From NCBI GenBank assembly GCA_022842725.1, contig JALHOZ010000017.1, forward strand, positions 32,569 through 96,568: 64,000 nucleotides of DNA, written 5' to 3'. Positions 29,614 to 40,785 of this stretch are shown piece after piece. This DNA comes from Saprospiraceae bacterium. Lineage in GTDB: Bacteria; Bacteroidota; Bacteroidia; Chitinophagales; Saprospiraceae. The notes under the pieces are model-generated. The model was given only the letters and a program-made list of their open reading frames with translations. It did no database searches and was not told the origin of the DNA. The position numbers and the translations under genes were made by a program. The number at the start of each line of letters is the position of its first letter. The stretch's first letter is position 1.

Positions 29614-30684
29614 ATGTTAAAATTTTTATCAATAACCTTAGGGTTATTTTATTTTTCTTTTGGCCATACTCAAATAATCCTTACTGAAACTATGGGTACT
29701 GTTTCAGGAACTACATTGATAACTACGCATCAAAATAATGGAGGTTTTGCTCAAAGTCAATGGACTTACAGTGGTGATGCCGATCTCCGGTCTACTTCTG
29801 TTTCACCAGGTGGTGGTGCCAATGTTTTTATAACCAATAGTTCGAACCGATTTTTGCGAATAGATGGTTTAAGCGGAACAGGCTGTTCTGATTTGAGTAT
29901 TCAATTCAGAATCTGGAAAAACGGAGGTGCAGGAAATACCCTAACAGATACTGAGTTTTTGGTTGAAATAAGTTCTGACGGAAGCAACTTTAATGCTATT
30001 GGTTGGGGTGGACACAGTCTTGGAGCTGTATGGATTCAAACAGGAATTATATCTATTCCTACTAATACAGTAGCTATTCGTTTTATACAACCTGTTGTAC
30101 CGGATCAGCAAGTCAGAATCGATGACGTAATATTAACCGGTACCGGGCCATGCCAGGAGTTATTACTTCCTGTGACTTTTGAACAATTCGAGGCAAAACG
30201 CCAAAACAAAAATACAGATATCTTTTTTTCTACAGCTTCAGAAGTTAATAATGATTTTTTTACCATCGAAAGGTCGTCAGACGGTATGGATTTTGAAGCA
30301 GTTGGTAGACTACAAGGCGCAGGCAATGCTACGTCCACCCAAAAATATTACTATGAGGACCGCGATGTGCCGTCAGGTGTATTGTACTATCGAATCAAAC
30401 AAACAGATTTTGATGGTCGTTTTGACTACAGTTCTGTAGTAAAGGTAAACGGTCAGGCCGGCAGTATTGATATTTTTTCAGGGATAACAGGAGGTCAAAT
30501 TTTTGTTCGCACAGAAATCGAAAATTACGACCTTGAAATCATAAATATGAACGGAATCAGGTTGTATTATCAGAAAAATCTTTCTTTCGATAGTGAAGTT
30601 TTTTTACAAAATATTCCAACCGGCATGTGTATTGTTCGCGTGTTGGCTTCAGAAGGTATAGTGAGCAAACAACTTATATTTTAA
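29614..30684 (+). CDS. Secreted protein with T9SS C-terminal domain
   Basis: Signal peptide; FTIERSSDGMDFEAVGRLQGAGNA...YYYRIKQTDFDGRFDYSSVVKV pattern; C-term ...IPTGMCIVRVLASEGIVSKQLIF. Confidence 0.78.
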   Translation: MLKFLSITLGLFYFSFGHTQIILTETMGTVSGTTLITTHQNNGGFAQSQWTYSGDADLRSTSVSPGGGANVFITNSSNRFLRIDGLSGTGCSDLSIQFRIWKNGGAGNTLTDTEFLVEISSDGSNFNAIGWGGHSLGAVWIQTGIISIPTNTVAIRFIQPVVPDQQVRIDDVILTGTGPCQELLLPVTFEQFEAKRQNKNTDIFFSTASEVNNDFFTIERSSDGMDFEAVGRLQGAGNATSTQKYYYEDRDVPSGVLYYRIKQTDFDGRFDYSSVVKVNGQAGSIDIFSGITGGQIFVRTEIENYDLEIINMNGIRLYYQKNLSFDSEVFLQNIPTGMCIVRVLASEGIVSKQLIF

Positions 30685-30702
30685 TTTCATTTCCTGCTTT
30701 TT

Positions 30703-30745
30703 ACAAAAAGGTTTTTTCATGACCCCGAAAACCTTTTTGTTTTTA
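30703..30745 (+). terminator. Rho-independent terminator
   Basis: ACAAAAAGGTTTT..AAAACCTTTTTGTTTTT hairpin. Confidence 0.8.
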
Positions 30746-30872
30746 ATAATACCGATTGGTATTTAGGTAGTTAATATCTGAGATTGCCTATGCTTTATCT
30801 ATAATTTACCATATTTTTTCGGATAATGCCGTATTAAAAAGGTAACTTTGCCCTAAATTATGGTATTTCAAC

Positions 30873-31286
30873 ATGTTTCAGCAATATAGATTTACTTTTT
30901 TTCTTTTCTTTTTTTTGATTGAGTCAATATGGTCTCCGTTAAGCGGTCAAGGTAAGGTTACTCTGGAAGAGCCGCCTACCGTCACCAAACTGATGGAGGA
31001 TTTTGTACAATATGGGAAAACCAATGAAAACGTCAAGGCATGGAGAATTCAGATTATCACCACCGATGACCGACGTGAAATGGAAGCTGCCAGAAGTCAG
31101 TTTATTTCCCTGTATCCCGATGTCAATGTCGATTGGAAACATATAGTGCCCTATTATCAGGTGCGTGTTGGCGCATATGACGATAAAACCAAATTGATGC
31201 CGTTTTTACTCGAGTTGAAAAAAATATTTCCTGCGGCCACTCCGGTGTATGATCAAATAAGTAAACGAACTCTCGTACTAAAATGA
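30873..31286 (+). CDS. SPOR-domain-like secreted protein
   Basis: Signal peptide; AWRIQIITTDDRREMEAARSQFISLYPDVNVDWKHIVPYYQVRVGAYDDKTKLMPFLLELKKIFPAATPVYDQI. Confidence 0.65.
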   Translation: MFQQYRFTFFLFFFLIESIWSPLSGQGKVTLEEPPTVTKLMEDFVQYGKTNENVKAWRIQIITTDDRREMEAARSQFISLYPDVNVDWKHIVPYYQVRVGAYDDKTKLMPFLLELKKIFPAATPVYDQISKRTLVLK

Positions 31287-31289
31287 TGT

Positions 31290-32693
31290 ATGTTAGCTAC
31301 AAGTAAAAAAAGTTCATTAGACTGGATATTGATAGCATGTTACATCAGTTTGGTGTCTATTGGTTGGTTGATGTTGTACTCGACAGTATATGATCCTGAA
31401 AAATCCTTTCAGTATTTAGATTTAAGTTCTCCGATTGGGGCACAAACCCTTTGGATTGCCATTTCAATGCTGATATTTATTTCTGTGTTGACCATTGACT
31501 GGAAGTTCTGGAATACTTTTGCGATTCCCATATATGGGATTTCTATTTTTTTATTGATTCTCGTTTTGATATTCGGAAAAGAAATCAACGGAGCTAAAGC
31601 ATGGTTCAGCTTCGGTTTTTTTTCGTTTCAACCTTCGGAGTGGGCAAAATTGGGAACGGCACTTGCTCTTTCAGGTTTTCTAAGTTTTAATAAAATGAAT
31701 TACCTGCATGGAAATACGCTTTATACAGCAATTTCTATATTTTTAATACCGGCATTATTGATATTATTACAACCGGATGCAGGTTCTGCGCTGGTCTTTT
31801 TTTCATTTTTTATCCTGCTTTTTCGAAAAGGCATGTCTTACTGGTTTTTTATAACGGTTTTTTGTTTGGTTACCATTTTTATTACTTCTTTGGTTTTTTC
31901 TCCGCTTTTGGTCACTATTGCCATTTTTATGATTGGTTTTTCTGTGTATGCCTATGATCAGATGAAATTTTCGCAGGCATCATGGTTAATTTTGGGTTTG
32001 CTGGCAGTTTCTGTGTTTCTATATATAAACGGAGAAGGATATTTTGCATTGATACCTTTTGGTCTTGGGCTGGTAATGATGAGTGGATATGTGATTATGA
32101 AAAATAATATCAGGATTCCTGTGATCATCACACCGATTTTGGTTGTCGCTATCGGATTGGCATTTTTTTCTGAATTTGTGATTGATAACGTGTTAAAACC
32201 TCACCAACAGGAAAGAATTAATGTCTGGCTCCGTCCTGAAAGGTGTGACCCAAGGGGATCGTTGTACAATATTATACAATCCAAACTGGCCATTGGCTCA
32301 GGAGGATTTGCCGGCAAAGGATATCTTAAAGGTGAGATGACCAAACTAAATTATGTTCCGGAACAAAGCACCGATTTTATTTTTACATCCATTGCGGAAG
32401 AACAAGGTTTTATAGGCAGTTTAGGAGTCGTTATTCTTTTTGTCATTCTGATCATGCGTTGTATCAGTATCGCAGAACAAACACGGCTGGAATTTATCAA
32501 AGGATTTGCATACAGTGTAGCAGGAATATTTTTTTTCCATTTTATGATCAATCTGGGTATGACTATGGGACTTTTGCCCGTTGTAGGTATACCTCTTCCT
32601 TTTTTGAGCAAAGGAGGTTCTTCTTTGGTATTGTTTACCGTTTTGATAGGAATTGTTGCCAAGATGAATCAGGTTAAATTGAGATCAAGTTAA
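31290..32693 (+). CDS. rodA: Rod shape-determining protein RodA (SEDS family)
   Basis: GAKAWFSFGFFSFQPSEWAKLGTALALSGFL, LLQPDAGSALVF, QGFIGSLGVVILFVILIMR, LPVVGIPLPFLSKGGSSLV. Confidence 0.92.
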   Translation: MLATSKKSSLDWILIACYISLVSIGWLMLYSTVYDPEKSFQYLDLSSPIGAQTLWIAISMLIFISVLTIDWKFWNTFAIPIYGISIFLLILVLIFGKEINGAKAWFSFGFFSFQPSEWAKLGTALALSGFLSFNKMNYLHGNTLYTAISIFLIPALLILLQPDAGSALVFFSFFILLFRKGMSYWFFITVFCLVTIFITSLVFSPLLVTIAIFMIGFSVYAYDQMKFSQASWLILGLLAVSVFLYINGEGYFALIPFGLGLVMMSGYVIMKNNIRIPVIITPILVVAIGLAFFSEFVIDNVLKPHQQERINVWLRPERCDPRGSLYNIIQSKLAIGSGGFAGKGYLKGEMTKLNYVPEQSTDFIFTSIAEEQGFIGSLGVVILFVILIMRCISIAEQTRLEFIKGFAYSVAGIFFFHFMINLGMTMGLLPVVGIPLPFLSKGGSSLVLFTVLIGIVAKMNQVKLRSS

Positions 32694-32696
32694 TAT

Positions 32697-33827
32697 ATGA
32701 CGTTTAATATAGAAGCCAAAGACCCGGGTAGTAAAGCAAGAGCAGGAATCATCACCACCGAACACGGAAATATCGAAAGTCCGGTATTTATGCCTGTCGG
32801 TACTCAGGGTACCGTCAAGGCGGTACACCAAGCCGAATTACAAGACCCGATTCAGGCGCAGATTATTTTGGGAAATACGTACCATCTTTATCTGAGACCT
32901 GGTACAGATATACTCAAAAAGGCAGGAGGGCTCCATGGGTTTATAAATTGGGACAGACCTATGTTGACTGACAGCGGTGGATATCAGGTCTATTCTTTGA
33001 AGGGAATGCGCAAAATCACGGAAGAAGGTGTCAAATTTCAATCACATATTGATGGTTCGAGGCATTTTTTTTCACCGGAAAATGTGATGGATATTCAAAG
33101 AATCATCGGTGCTGACATCATCATGGCTTTTGACGAATGTACGCCTTATCCCTGTGAATATAAATATGCAAAAAACAGCATGTTGATGACACACCGTTGG
33201 TTGGACAGATGTTTTGACAGATTTGAAAAAACAGAACCTGTGTATGGATATGAGCAGACATTGGCACCGATTGTCCAGGGAAGTACTTTTGTGGATCTAC
33301 GAAAGGCATCCGCAGAATACATCGCAGGTAAGGGAGCGGAAATGAATGCCATTGGGGGTTTGTCTGTCGGCGAACCGCATGAAGATATGTACGCAATGAC
33401 AGAAGTGGTATGTGGAGTGTTACCTGAAGATAAACCCCGATATCTCATGGGTGTGGGTCTTCCTGAAAACATATTGGAAAGTATTGCATTGGGTATCGAT
33501 ATGTTTGATTGTGTACTTCCCACCAGAAATGCAAGGCATGGGATTTTGTACACAAAGAATGGTGTCATGAATATGAAAAATGCCAAGTGGCAGGATGATT
33601 TCAGCGTGATAGACAGCGAAAGTCCTGCAGCAACAAGCAGGATACACACCAAAGCGTATCTGAGGCATCTGTTTAAAGTCGAAGAAATACTGGCAGCACA
33701 AATAGCGACGTTACACAACCTTAGTTTTTTTACATGGCTGACCAGAGAGGCGAGAAAACAGATCATCAACGGGACTTTTGCCGGTTGGAAAACAGAAATG
33801 GTTCAAAAAATGACACAACGGCTGTAA
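32697..33827 (+). CDS. tgt: tRNA-guanine transglycosylase
   Basis: VFMPVGTQGTVKAV, LGNTYHLYLRPG, MLTDSGGYQVYSL, GGLSVGEP, MGVGLPENILESIALGIDMFDCVLPTRNARHG. Confidence 0.95.
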   Translation: MTFNIEAKDPGSKARAGIITTEHGNIESPVFMPVGTQGTVKAVHQAELQDPIQAQIILGNTYHLYLRPGTDILKKAGGLHGFINWDRPMLTDSGGYQVYSLKGMRKITEEGVKFQSHIDGSRHFFSPENVMDIQRIIGADIIMAFDECTPYPCEYKYAKNSMLMTHRWLDRCFDRFEKTEPVYGYEQTLAPIVQGSTFVDLRKASAEYIAGKGAEMNAIGGLSVGEPHEDMYAMTEVVCGVLPEDKPRYLMGVGLPENILESIALGIDMFDCVLPTRNARHGILYTKNGVMNMKNAKWQDDFSVIDSESPAATSRIHTKAYLRHLFKVEEILAAQIATLHNLSFFTWLTREARKQIINGTFAGWKTEMVQKMTQRL

Positions 33828-33828
33828 A

Positions 33829-34917
33829 ATGTTTAAAATTCTGGATTTATATATCATCAAAAAATATCTGTCGACCTTCTTTTTTACGATGGTCCTCATT
33901 ACGATGATTGCTATGAGCATCCATTATTTTGAGTTGATAGACAAATTTCTGAATGCTGATCTCACGTGGAAACAAATAATGTTTGACTACTTCATACATT
34001 TTATACCCTGGATTAATGGATTGTTATGGCCATTGTTCAGTTTGTTGTCGGTCATCTTTTTTACCTCCAGGATGGCAAAAAATTCTGAAGTTATCAGTAT
34101 TTTGAGTTCGAAGATTACCTACAATCGTTTTCTGCAACCCTTTTTGATAACGGCTACTTTTTTGGCTATTTTGTTGTGGATCGGCAATAATTATATCATT
34201 CCCAAAAGCAATCGCCTTAAAAATGAATTTGAGGCGGAATATATCCGCAAAAGTTCGAAGTCCAGTCTCAATTTTAACATTCATTTTTATTTGAATAAAG
34301 ACGAAAAAATTTATCTGCGGACCTATTCCGTTAATGACAGCAGCGGCAATACCTTCCGGTTGGAGCGGTTTAAAGAAGATAAACTGGTTTATGTGTTGAA
34401 AGCGAACAGCATCAGCTACCTTAAAGAAACCGGCAAATGGCGATTGGTCAATTGGGAAAAAAGAGAGATCGACGACCTTAAAGAAAGTTTGGTTTTGGGC
34501 CCAACCAGCCCTATCGATACCATGCTCAATCTCGACCCGGGCGATTTTATCAGGTTCAAAAAACAAATGGAAATGATGAATACAACCGACCTGCGCGAAT
34601 TTTTGCGCAATGAGCAGGATCGTGGCATTGATTCCGGAAAAAAATATGAAATCGAGCTGTACCGTCGTACGGCTGATCCTTTTACCATCATCATTCTCAC
34701 CCTTTTAGGCGTTTCTGTTGCTTCCCGAAAGGTGAGAGGAGGAATGGGACTACATCTTGCCGTTGGCATCATTTTGGGTGCGGTTTTTGTGATTTTATCC
34801 AAATTTTCCGCCACTTTTTCTTCCAATCTTTCATTGCCACCACTTTTAGGTGTCTGGATACCGAATTTGGTTTTTTCAGCGGTAGCCTATTATCTCTATA
34901 GGACTGCACAGAAATAA
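33829..34917 (+). CDS. LptF/LptG-family permease (YjgP/YjgQ)
   Basis: LDLYIIKKYLSTFFFTMVLI N-term, large periplasmic domain, C-term TM cluster. Confidence 0.85.
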   Translation: MFKILDLYIIKKYLSTFFFTMVLITMIAMSIHYFELIDKFLNADLTWKQIMFDYFIHFIPWINGLLWPLFSLLSVIFFTSRMAKNSEVISILSSKITYNRFLQPFLITATFLAILLWIGNNYIIPKSNRLKNEFEAEYIRKSSKSSLNFNIHFYLNKDEKIYLRTYSVNDSSGNTFRLERFKEDKLVYVLKANSISYLKETGKWRLVNWEKREIDDLKESLVLGPTSPIDTMLNLDPGDFIRFKKQMEMMNTTDLREFLRNEQDRGIDSGKKYEIELYRRTADPFTIIILTLLGVSVASRKVRGGMGLHLAVGIILGAVFVILSKFSATFSSNLSLPPLLGVWIPNLVFSAVAYYLYRTAQK

Positions 34918-35038
34918 AGGTAAAGTATTTTTTTGATTTTTTACAAAGAATAACAATATCACGACAAACTGATAATTGGCATTTTATTTATCAGGTAAGG
35001 ATCTTGGTAAGTCAGGTCAGGTGAAATTTTTGTCCCGA

Positions 35039-35662
35039 TCACAGTTTTATTCCCTGCTTCTCCAAATCGCCGGCTGCCCAGATATACCGGCAGGCTATGG
35101 AACGGTAAGGTCTCCAGTTTTCTGCAATAAGGTGAAGGTTAGAAATTTGGGTTTTGCCTTCACCTTCAGGTTGATACCAGGATATCATACGCTGACGGAT
35201 AGCAAGGTCATCTATCGGAAATACATCTTCTCTCATCAAATGAAAAATCAGGACCATCTGAACTGTCCACAAACCAACTCCTTTGATGGGAAGCAACGTT
35301 TTTATCACGGATGCATCATCAAGTTGGTCCCACGGATGTTCCAAAAGTTGGTTTGTTTTAAAATGTTCAGCTATATGATGCAGATAAGATGCTTTCTGAT
35401 ATGAAAGTCCGTAACTGCGTAGGATCCCGGCATCTTTTTGCAATATATCGTCCGGTTGAAGCGGAAATCTGTCAAAACCATTTCTGAATCTTGTATAGAT
35501 AGTGGAAGCTGCTTTAGTTGACAGCTGTTGTGAGATTATGGACCGTAATAATTGTTCAAACAAGGTTATGTCGGGTTTGTCAATCTGTAGTTGTACCGAC
35601 GAAATAATATTTTTCAAAACCGAATCTTTTTTCAGATGTTGGATGATTTCCGGATTTATCAT
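35039..35662 (-). CDS. DNA-3-methyladenine glycosylase (HhH-GPD, AlkA-like)
   Basis: LLRSIISQQLSTKAASTIYTRF, LLPIKGVGLWTVQMVLIFHLMREDVFPIDDLAIRQ. Confidence 0.9.
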   Translation of the reverse strand: MINPEIIQHLKKDSVLKNIISSVQLQIDKPDITLFEQLLRSIISQQLSTKAASTIYTRFRNGFDRFPLQPDDILQKDAGILRSYGLSYQKASYLHHIAEHFKTNQLLEHPWDQLDDASVIKTLLPIKGVGLWTVQMVLIFHLMREDVFPIDDLAIRQRMISWYQPEGEGKTQISNLHLIAENWRPYRSIACRYIWAAGDLEKQGIKL

Positions 35663-35714
35663 AAAATGTTTTTGGGTTATCTCAATTTTAATTTTAACTT
35701 TGACTTTTGATTTT

Positions 35715-37325
35715 ATGTTTTACAAAATGTATCAAACATTGGGCATGCAAAAGTATCATTACATTTTGGTATTCTGTTTTTTGGGAATACAATTTTCTTT
35801 TTCTCAGGGATTTAATATGGTTAAAAAGGGACATATCCTTATACCAGGGCAGGAATATAACGATGTGTGGGGTTATGAAAGAGAAAACGGACAAAAATTT
35901 GCCGTTGCAGGTACAAGACAAAAAACCCTGATCTACAATGTAACCGATTGTAGTAATCCTTTTTTGGTTTTTGAACATACAGATGGTTTTTCTTCTATCT
36001 GGCGGGATTATAAAACATATGGAAACGCCATTTACGCCACGGCAGATCAGTCACCATATAATCAGGGTCTTCAGGTCATTAATATGGATACCTACACGGT
36101 AACCAATTACAATACACATTTTTTAAGAGCCCACAATATCTATGTCGATACAGCTCATGCCAGATTATATGTCGCCGGCTCCAATTCTGTAAACAGAGGA
36201 TTGATTGTTTTTGACATCAGTAATCCTTTGGTTCCTGTTCATTTGCAGAATATTTTTATCAATGACCTGATGGGTGCACCTACGTTGAATACTTATGTTC
36301 ATGATGTTTATGTCAAAGATAATATTGCCTACACTTCCAATGGATCCATTAGCAGAATGATCGAACTCGATGTCAGTGATCTTAATAATGTACAGATATT
36401 GGCGAGTTATGTAGGACCAAACGGGTACAACCATAGCAGTTGGAGGTCGGAGGACGGAAATTATGTGTACGAAGCTCTCGAAGTTCCCAAAGGTATGCCG
36501 ATCAATATTTACCGTAAGGATGAAGAGAATGATAACATTTATGTGAAAATTGGTGATTTTAAAGATCCTTTAGAGCATCCGATATCAGCGACCAACCGTC
36601 CTCACAACCCTTACGTGCATGAAAATAAATTATATATTTCTTATTATGAAGATGGAGTTCAGGTGTATGATGTATCAAATCCTGCAACACCGTCAAGAAT
36701 TGCTTACTATGACACTTACGAACCCAACAACGGGACAGGGTATGGCTCTACTTCAAGTTTTCACGGCTGTTGGGGTGTATATCCGTTTATGAGTACAGGC
36801 TGTATTCTGGCTACCGATATTGAGACGGGGTTTTACACATTGGAACTTGATCTTCCACAGGAATCATGGAATGCTCATGTCAAAACGGATCAAAACTTCT
36901 ACCAATCTGTGGCTAACAGAGGTGTCGTATTCAGATCACCAAAAGGGTATTGTTTTCGCCTTGATGTAAACAACAGTGGACAATTTTCTTTAACCCGGAT
37001 CATTTGTCAGAGCAATACAGTGGATGAAAAATACATTTATCATGCTGACTTATCCGTGTCGGGTGAGACTTCTTCGTTCATCGCAAAAAGCCAATTCGGT
37101 AGTTGTTATAAAATCAGCCTCAATGCAAATAATCAGATATCAGGTATAGGGTTGTCCTGTCCTTCCGGCAACGCTTCGAACATTCAGATTAATAATTCAA
37201 ATCTTATCATAGATACACCGACCAAAGGATTGGTTTTGTATAACACTATCACCAATAAATGTGTACGGTTAACTGTAACAGATAATGGAACATTTGTGGC
37301 TACGGAATTACTCAGTTGCCCTTAA
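35715..37325 (+). CDS. LVIVD-repeat / choice-of-anchor-B-like secreted protein
   Basis: Repeated VTDCSNPFLVFEH, FDISNPLVPVHLQNI, VYDVSNPATPSRIAYYDTY motifs. ORF-track start 35502 lies inside the antisense glycosylase; ATG 35715 preferred. Confidence 0.75.
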   Translation: MFYKMYQTLGMQKYHYILVFCFLGIQFSFSQGFNMVKKGHILIPGQEYNDVWGYERENGQKFAVAGTRQKTLIYNVTDCSNPFLVFEHTDGFSSIWRDYKTYGNAIYATADQSPYNQGLQVINMDTYTVTNYNTHFLRAHNIYVDTAHARLYVAGSNSVNRGLIVFDISNPLVPVHLQNIFINDLMGAPTLNTYVHDVYVKDNIAYTSNGSISRMIELDVSDLNNVQILASYVGPNGYNHSSWRSEDGNYVYEALEVPKGMPINIYRKDEENDNIYVKIGDFKDPLEHPISATNRPHNPYVHENKLYISYYEDGVQVYDVSNPATPSRIAYYDTYEPNNGTGYGSTSSFHGCWGVYPFMSTGCILATDIETGFYTLELDLPQESWNAHVKTDQNFYQSVANRGVVFRSPKGYCFRLDVNNSGQFSLTRIICQSNTVDEKYIYHADLSVSGETSSFIAKSQFGSCYKISLNANNQISGIGLSCPSGNASNIQINNSNLIIDTPTKGLVLYNTITNKCVRLTVTDNGTFVATELLSCP

Positions 37326-37612
37326 AACCATTATAAAACCCCGAAATAATAAGGATTATCATCTTTTTTTCCTGAGAAAAATGATATAATCTTTCAAATA
37401 TAAAAATTGTTCAAAGAAAGAACAATACACACAAGGTTTTCTTGAATAAAAGAATATTAAATCAGGAAACATATTCGGGTTTGGCAACTCATTGATAAAC
37501 AAATAAGAATGATTCATTTGTTTATCTATCCATTTTATTGACGATACCTAAAATCTAACTCATTGCTGACTTTTTTCGTATACCCTGAGTAGATTACTTC
37601 ACCAATTTTTAC

Positions 37613-38761
37613 CTACTTTTTCTCCTGAATGATACTTATTCCTTCCTTGATAAGTCGATCGGCTAATTCCTGTCCTAACGCTTCAGAAGGGGTACACACA
37701 CCTGTCCTGTTGTTTCCGTTCCTGACTTTAGACAATAAAGCAAAAGCAGCCTGAGAAAACATTTTGGCTGTTTCATTATAACCGGGATCGCCACCGGAAA
37801 GGGTAGTGGTAACTTTTTGATTTCCGGATGTACCGATACAAACAAACTCAAATTTACTGGCAGCTCTTTGCGCTTCTGAAGGTCCTGTGCCCGGAGGAAA
37901 TTTTTGTTTCATATACTTTCTGAACCAACTGAATCTGGCTAAAAAAAGGGCCGTAAGTACCGGTAATATGGTTTTTACCATTTTCCAAAAGGAAGATCTG
38001 ACAAAAAATTGGCGGTAAGCCGTTGCATAACCAAATTCCAATGGCATTTTGTAGATGCTTCGTTTGACAATGTGGGGGTCAACTACCGGCATCGGTATTG
38101 CCCATGCTTTTATGTCGGCGTTATAATGAATCCTCATTTTGGGTTTTGGTGTGTCCGGATGCCTGGGAACCCTGAACTTAGCCGATGTTTTTTTGGATTC
38201 GCGGTACAACATTTCGATAGCGGTATTGAGGGTGCCACCTGAAAATTGAGCATTGGTGCGAACAAAACCATCCAAAATCATGGGTTGGTCATGAGGAAGC
38301 TGTTTTGCAGTCAACCATGTCGTAAGATCGGCAGGAATGCTGTCAAAGCCACAACAATTGATGATACAAACGCCGGATTCAGCAGCATCCTCATGGTATC
38401 TGACATAGACATCGGATACAAAAGAGGGTTCGCCTGTGATATCGAGATAATGGGTTTTGTTTTGAATACAGGCTTCAATGACTTGCCTGCCTGTATAGCT
38501 GAACGGACCTACAGCATTCATCAGAATTTTTGAGTTTTGAATCAGCAAAGCCAATTGTTCCGTATTCTGAATGTCACAAATTTCAATAGAAATGCCTTCC
38601 AATGGAATTCCTGAAAGATCTTGCTGAAGTTTTTGGGCATTTCTTCCCGCAAACGCAAGAGAGATGTTTTCCTCTTTTTGGTGTCGTTGCAGGTACTCAG
38701 CTATCAGTTTTCCGGTAAAACCTGTAGCTCCGAGCAATACGATGTCATATTTTTTATCCAT
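37613..38761 (-). CDS. Saccharopine dehydrogenase-like / trans-acting enoyl reductase-like protein
   Basis: MDKKYDIVLLGATGFTGKLIAEYLQRHQ; YLDITGEPSFVSDVYVRYHEDAAESGVCIINCCGFDSIPADL. Confidence 0.85.
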   Translation of the reverse strand: MDKKYDIVLLGATGFTGKLIAEYLQRHQKEENISLAFAGRNAQKLQQDLSGIPLEGISIEICDIQNTEQLALLIQNSKILMNAVGPFSYTGRQVIEACIQNKTHYLDITGEPSFVSDVYVRYHEDAAESGVCIINCCGFDSIPADLTTWLTAKQLPHDQPMILDGFVRTNAQFSGGTLNTAIEMLYRESKKTSAKFRVPRHPDTPKPKMRIHYNADIKAWAIPMPVVDPHIVKRSIYKMPLEFGYATAYRQFFVRSSFWKMVKTILPVLTALFLARFSWFRKYMKQKFPPGTGPSEAQRAASKFEFVCIGTSGNQKVTTTLSGGDPGYNETAKMFSQAAFALLSKVRNGNNRTGVCTPSEALGQELADRLIKEGISIIQEKK

Positions 38762-38928
38762 AAAAATGTATGGTTGACGTTTATCTGAAAATTTGTAAAT
38801 CCTGTAAAGGTATGGGTTTTTTAGAAAAGGGTAGAAAAAAAGGATAATCAAGACGTCACACCTTGCTAAATACAAAAATTAGTCACCATGTAAAAAGTGT
38901 AATGGGTCAGGAAAGTTGCGCTGAAAAC

Positions 38929-39201
38929 TTAAATATCTTCCGTTTCCGTACTTTTAATATTCAGGTCTTCATAAAACCTTTGTTGAAAGGTGTAGGGTGA
39001 CACGTAATTATGGGTAAGCACGGAATAGACCATCCAAATAATCAAAATATTCAGTAGTGCAAACAAAAATAAAACAATATGAGTAGCTTCATCAAATCCA
39101 CACATAAACAAGAAAAAAGCCAATACGGCTGTCGTAATAGGTACGGATCGGGGAATATTCATCTTCCTGTAAATTTTGCGAACCCAAACGTTTTTGTTCA
39201 A
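38929..39201 (-). CDS. Small membrane protein, unknown
   Basis: 90 aa with two hydrophobic helices. Confidence 0.45.
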   Translation of the reverse strand: MNKNVWVRKIYRKMNIPRSVPITTAVLAFFLFMCGFDEATHIVLFLFALLNILIIWMVYSVLTHNYVSPYTFQQRFYEDLNIKSTETEDI

Positions 39202-39741
39202 AAAATGTTTGTTTTTTACCTATGTTTTTAGTTGGTTTTCAAATATGTTTTTTTATAAAAAAATGACTGTATATTCAGTATTGGTTATATCCGGAATTCG
39301 AATAGTTCCCCTTGAAAGTAAATTGATAGTTATTTTATGATATCATACTTTGCAAATAATATTTTCTGAAGTTTGAAGGATTTTTGAATAAAATTTTGAA
39401 ATAAGGTGTCTTGAAAAGTTGTCGTTTCACAAAATTTCAAAAAAAATGACACATGGCATTTCTGTAAATTCAGATAAAATTATAAAAAAGTCAAAGGACA
39501 ATTTTGTGATTTTGCAGAACATGAAATAAAACGATTCCAAAGACTTTTCCTTTTCTGAGTAAGTGAAAACCATGTTCAACCGGGATCAGATCAGATTGCG
39601 AAAATTGCCGGAGTACAAATCATACAAAAAAGACTTCATTATTGTATAAAGTTTGTCATACGACATGATTATCCATCTTTGAGCATGTTTTAGCTGAAGA
39701 TTGATTTATTTTATTTATTTTTCGCAAAATTTTAAACACTT

Positions 39742-40584
39742 ATGGCCAGAATAATAGTTTTTATGGTTTTTATTCTTTTTTCCTGTAAAAAAGAGGAGGC
39801 CATAGAACCAATGCCACCCACAGCTTATCAGGGGACATTAAAGATATCATACAATCAGACAGATGTTGATGTGGTTATCGATAAGCCGGCTGTAGCTGAA
39901 GCCGATGTTTTGATATTATTTCACGGAACGGTATTATATGACAGTCTTATCATTCAAGCCGCTCAAAATATACTTGAAAGAACTAAAGAATTAACGGAAA
40001 GAAAAGACATCATGTTTGTCAGTGTGGCTTATCCCGGAGAAAATATGTTGTTGGGAGACAATATTAAACATGCCGAAGCTGCCTTATTATGGGTCAAAAA
40101 CAAAGCTTCCGAAACATTAAAAATAAAGGTAAAAAAAATATTTTTGTTGGGCCATTCTCAGGGAGGTTATTTGGTCACAAGACTAAATACCATGCATGAG
40201 ACAAACGGTGTGATTGCCAATGCTCCGGGACCTTTAAATCTTGTTTACAGATGTCAGTTGGAAGAAAACGGACAGATTCCTTCAGGATCAGCATGCACTA
40301 AAATCAGGCAGGTTTACGGAACGACAACAAACAATCCCGTCGCTTACATGGATAGGTCTTTGTTGAGTTTTTCCAGTGGTTTTTTATCAGATATCCTATT
40401 TGTACAAGGTTTAAAGGACACTCCGATACAGATGTATTCCTGGCCGGTTTTCAAAAAAAATGTGTCGGAATGTTCAGATTGTAAAGAAGTACAAATTCTG
40501 GAAATTCCTGGAGGAGAACACGCTTCGTTGTTTTCAGCGCCTGATGCAAAAACGACATTTAATCTTTTTATAAACAGCCGGTAA
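39742..40584 (+). CDS. Alpha/beta hydrolase lipoprotein
   Basis: Lipobox ILFSCKKEE; GHSQGGYLVTRL nucleophile elbow; C-term GGEHASLFS. Confidence 0.75.
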   Translation: MARIIVFMVFILFSCKKEEAIEPMPPTAYQGTLKISYNQTDVDVVIDKPAVAEADVLILFHGTVLYDSLIIQAAQNILERTKELTERKDIMFVSVAYPGENMLLGDNIKHAEAALLWVKNKASETLKIKVKKIFLLGHSQGGYLVTRLNTMHETNGVIANAPGPLNLVYRCQLEENGQIPSGSACTKIRQVYGTTTNNPVAYMDRSLLSFSSGFLSDILFVQGLKDTPIQMYSWPVFKKNVSECSDCKEVQILEIPGGEHASLFSAPDAKTTFNLFINSR

Positions 40585-40785
40585 AGGAGGGGTAAGGCGA
40601 GGTTTTATTACCATGTACGCATTTATGTTCTGATTTGTCAAAAGCTTTTTTTTGAAATAGTGAATCATTACCTTTATATTGATAAACAAATAAATCATAT
40701 AGTTTTTATTTTGGAGTATTTTGAAAGAATCAGATATGGGTTTTGATACCTTTATTCTGATATAACATTTATAAATAAAGAAGAT

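Noticed and set aside
37326-37612. Convergent intergenic region with short repeats around ACAAGGTTTTCTTG
   Set aside because: No repeat periodicity or convincing terminator; ordinary AT-rich spacer.
39202-39741. About 540-bp gene-free region including a 25-codon ORF (MFNRDQIRLRKLPEYKSYKKDFIIV)
   Set aside because: AT-rich intergenic sequence without clear hairpins, repeats or promoter-terminator pair; insufficient to call a gene.
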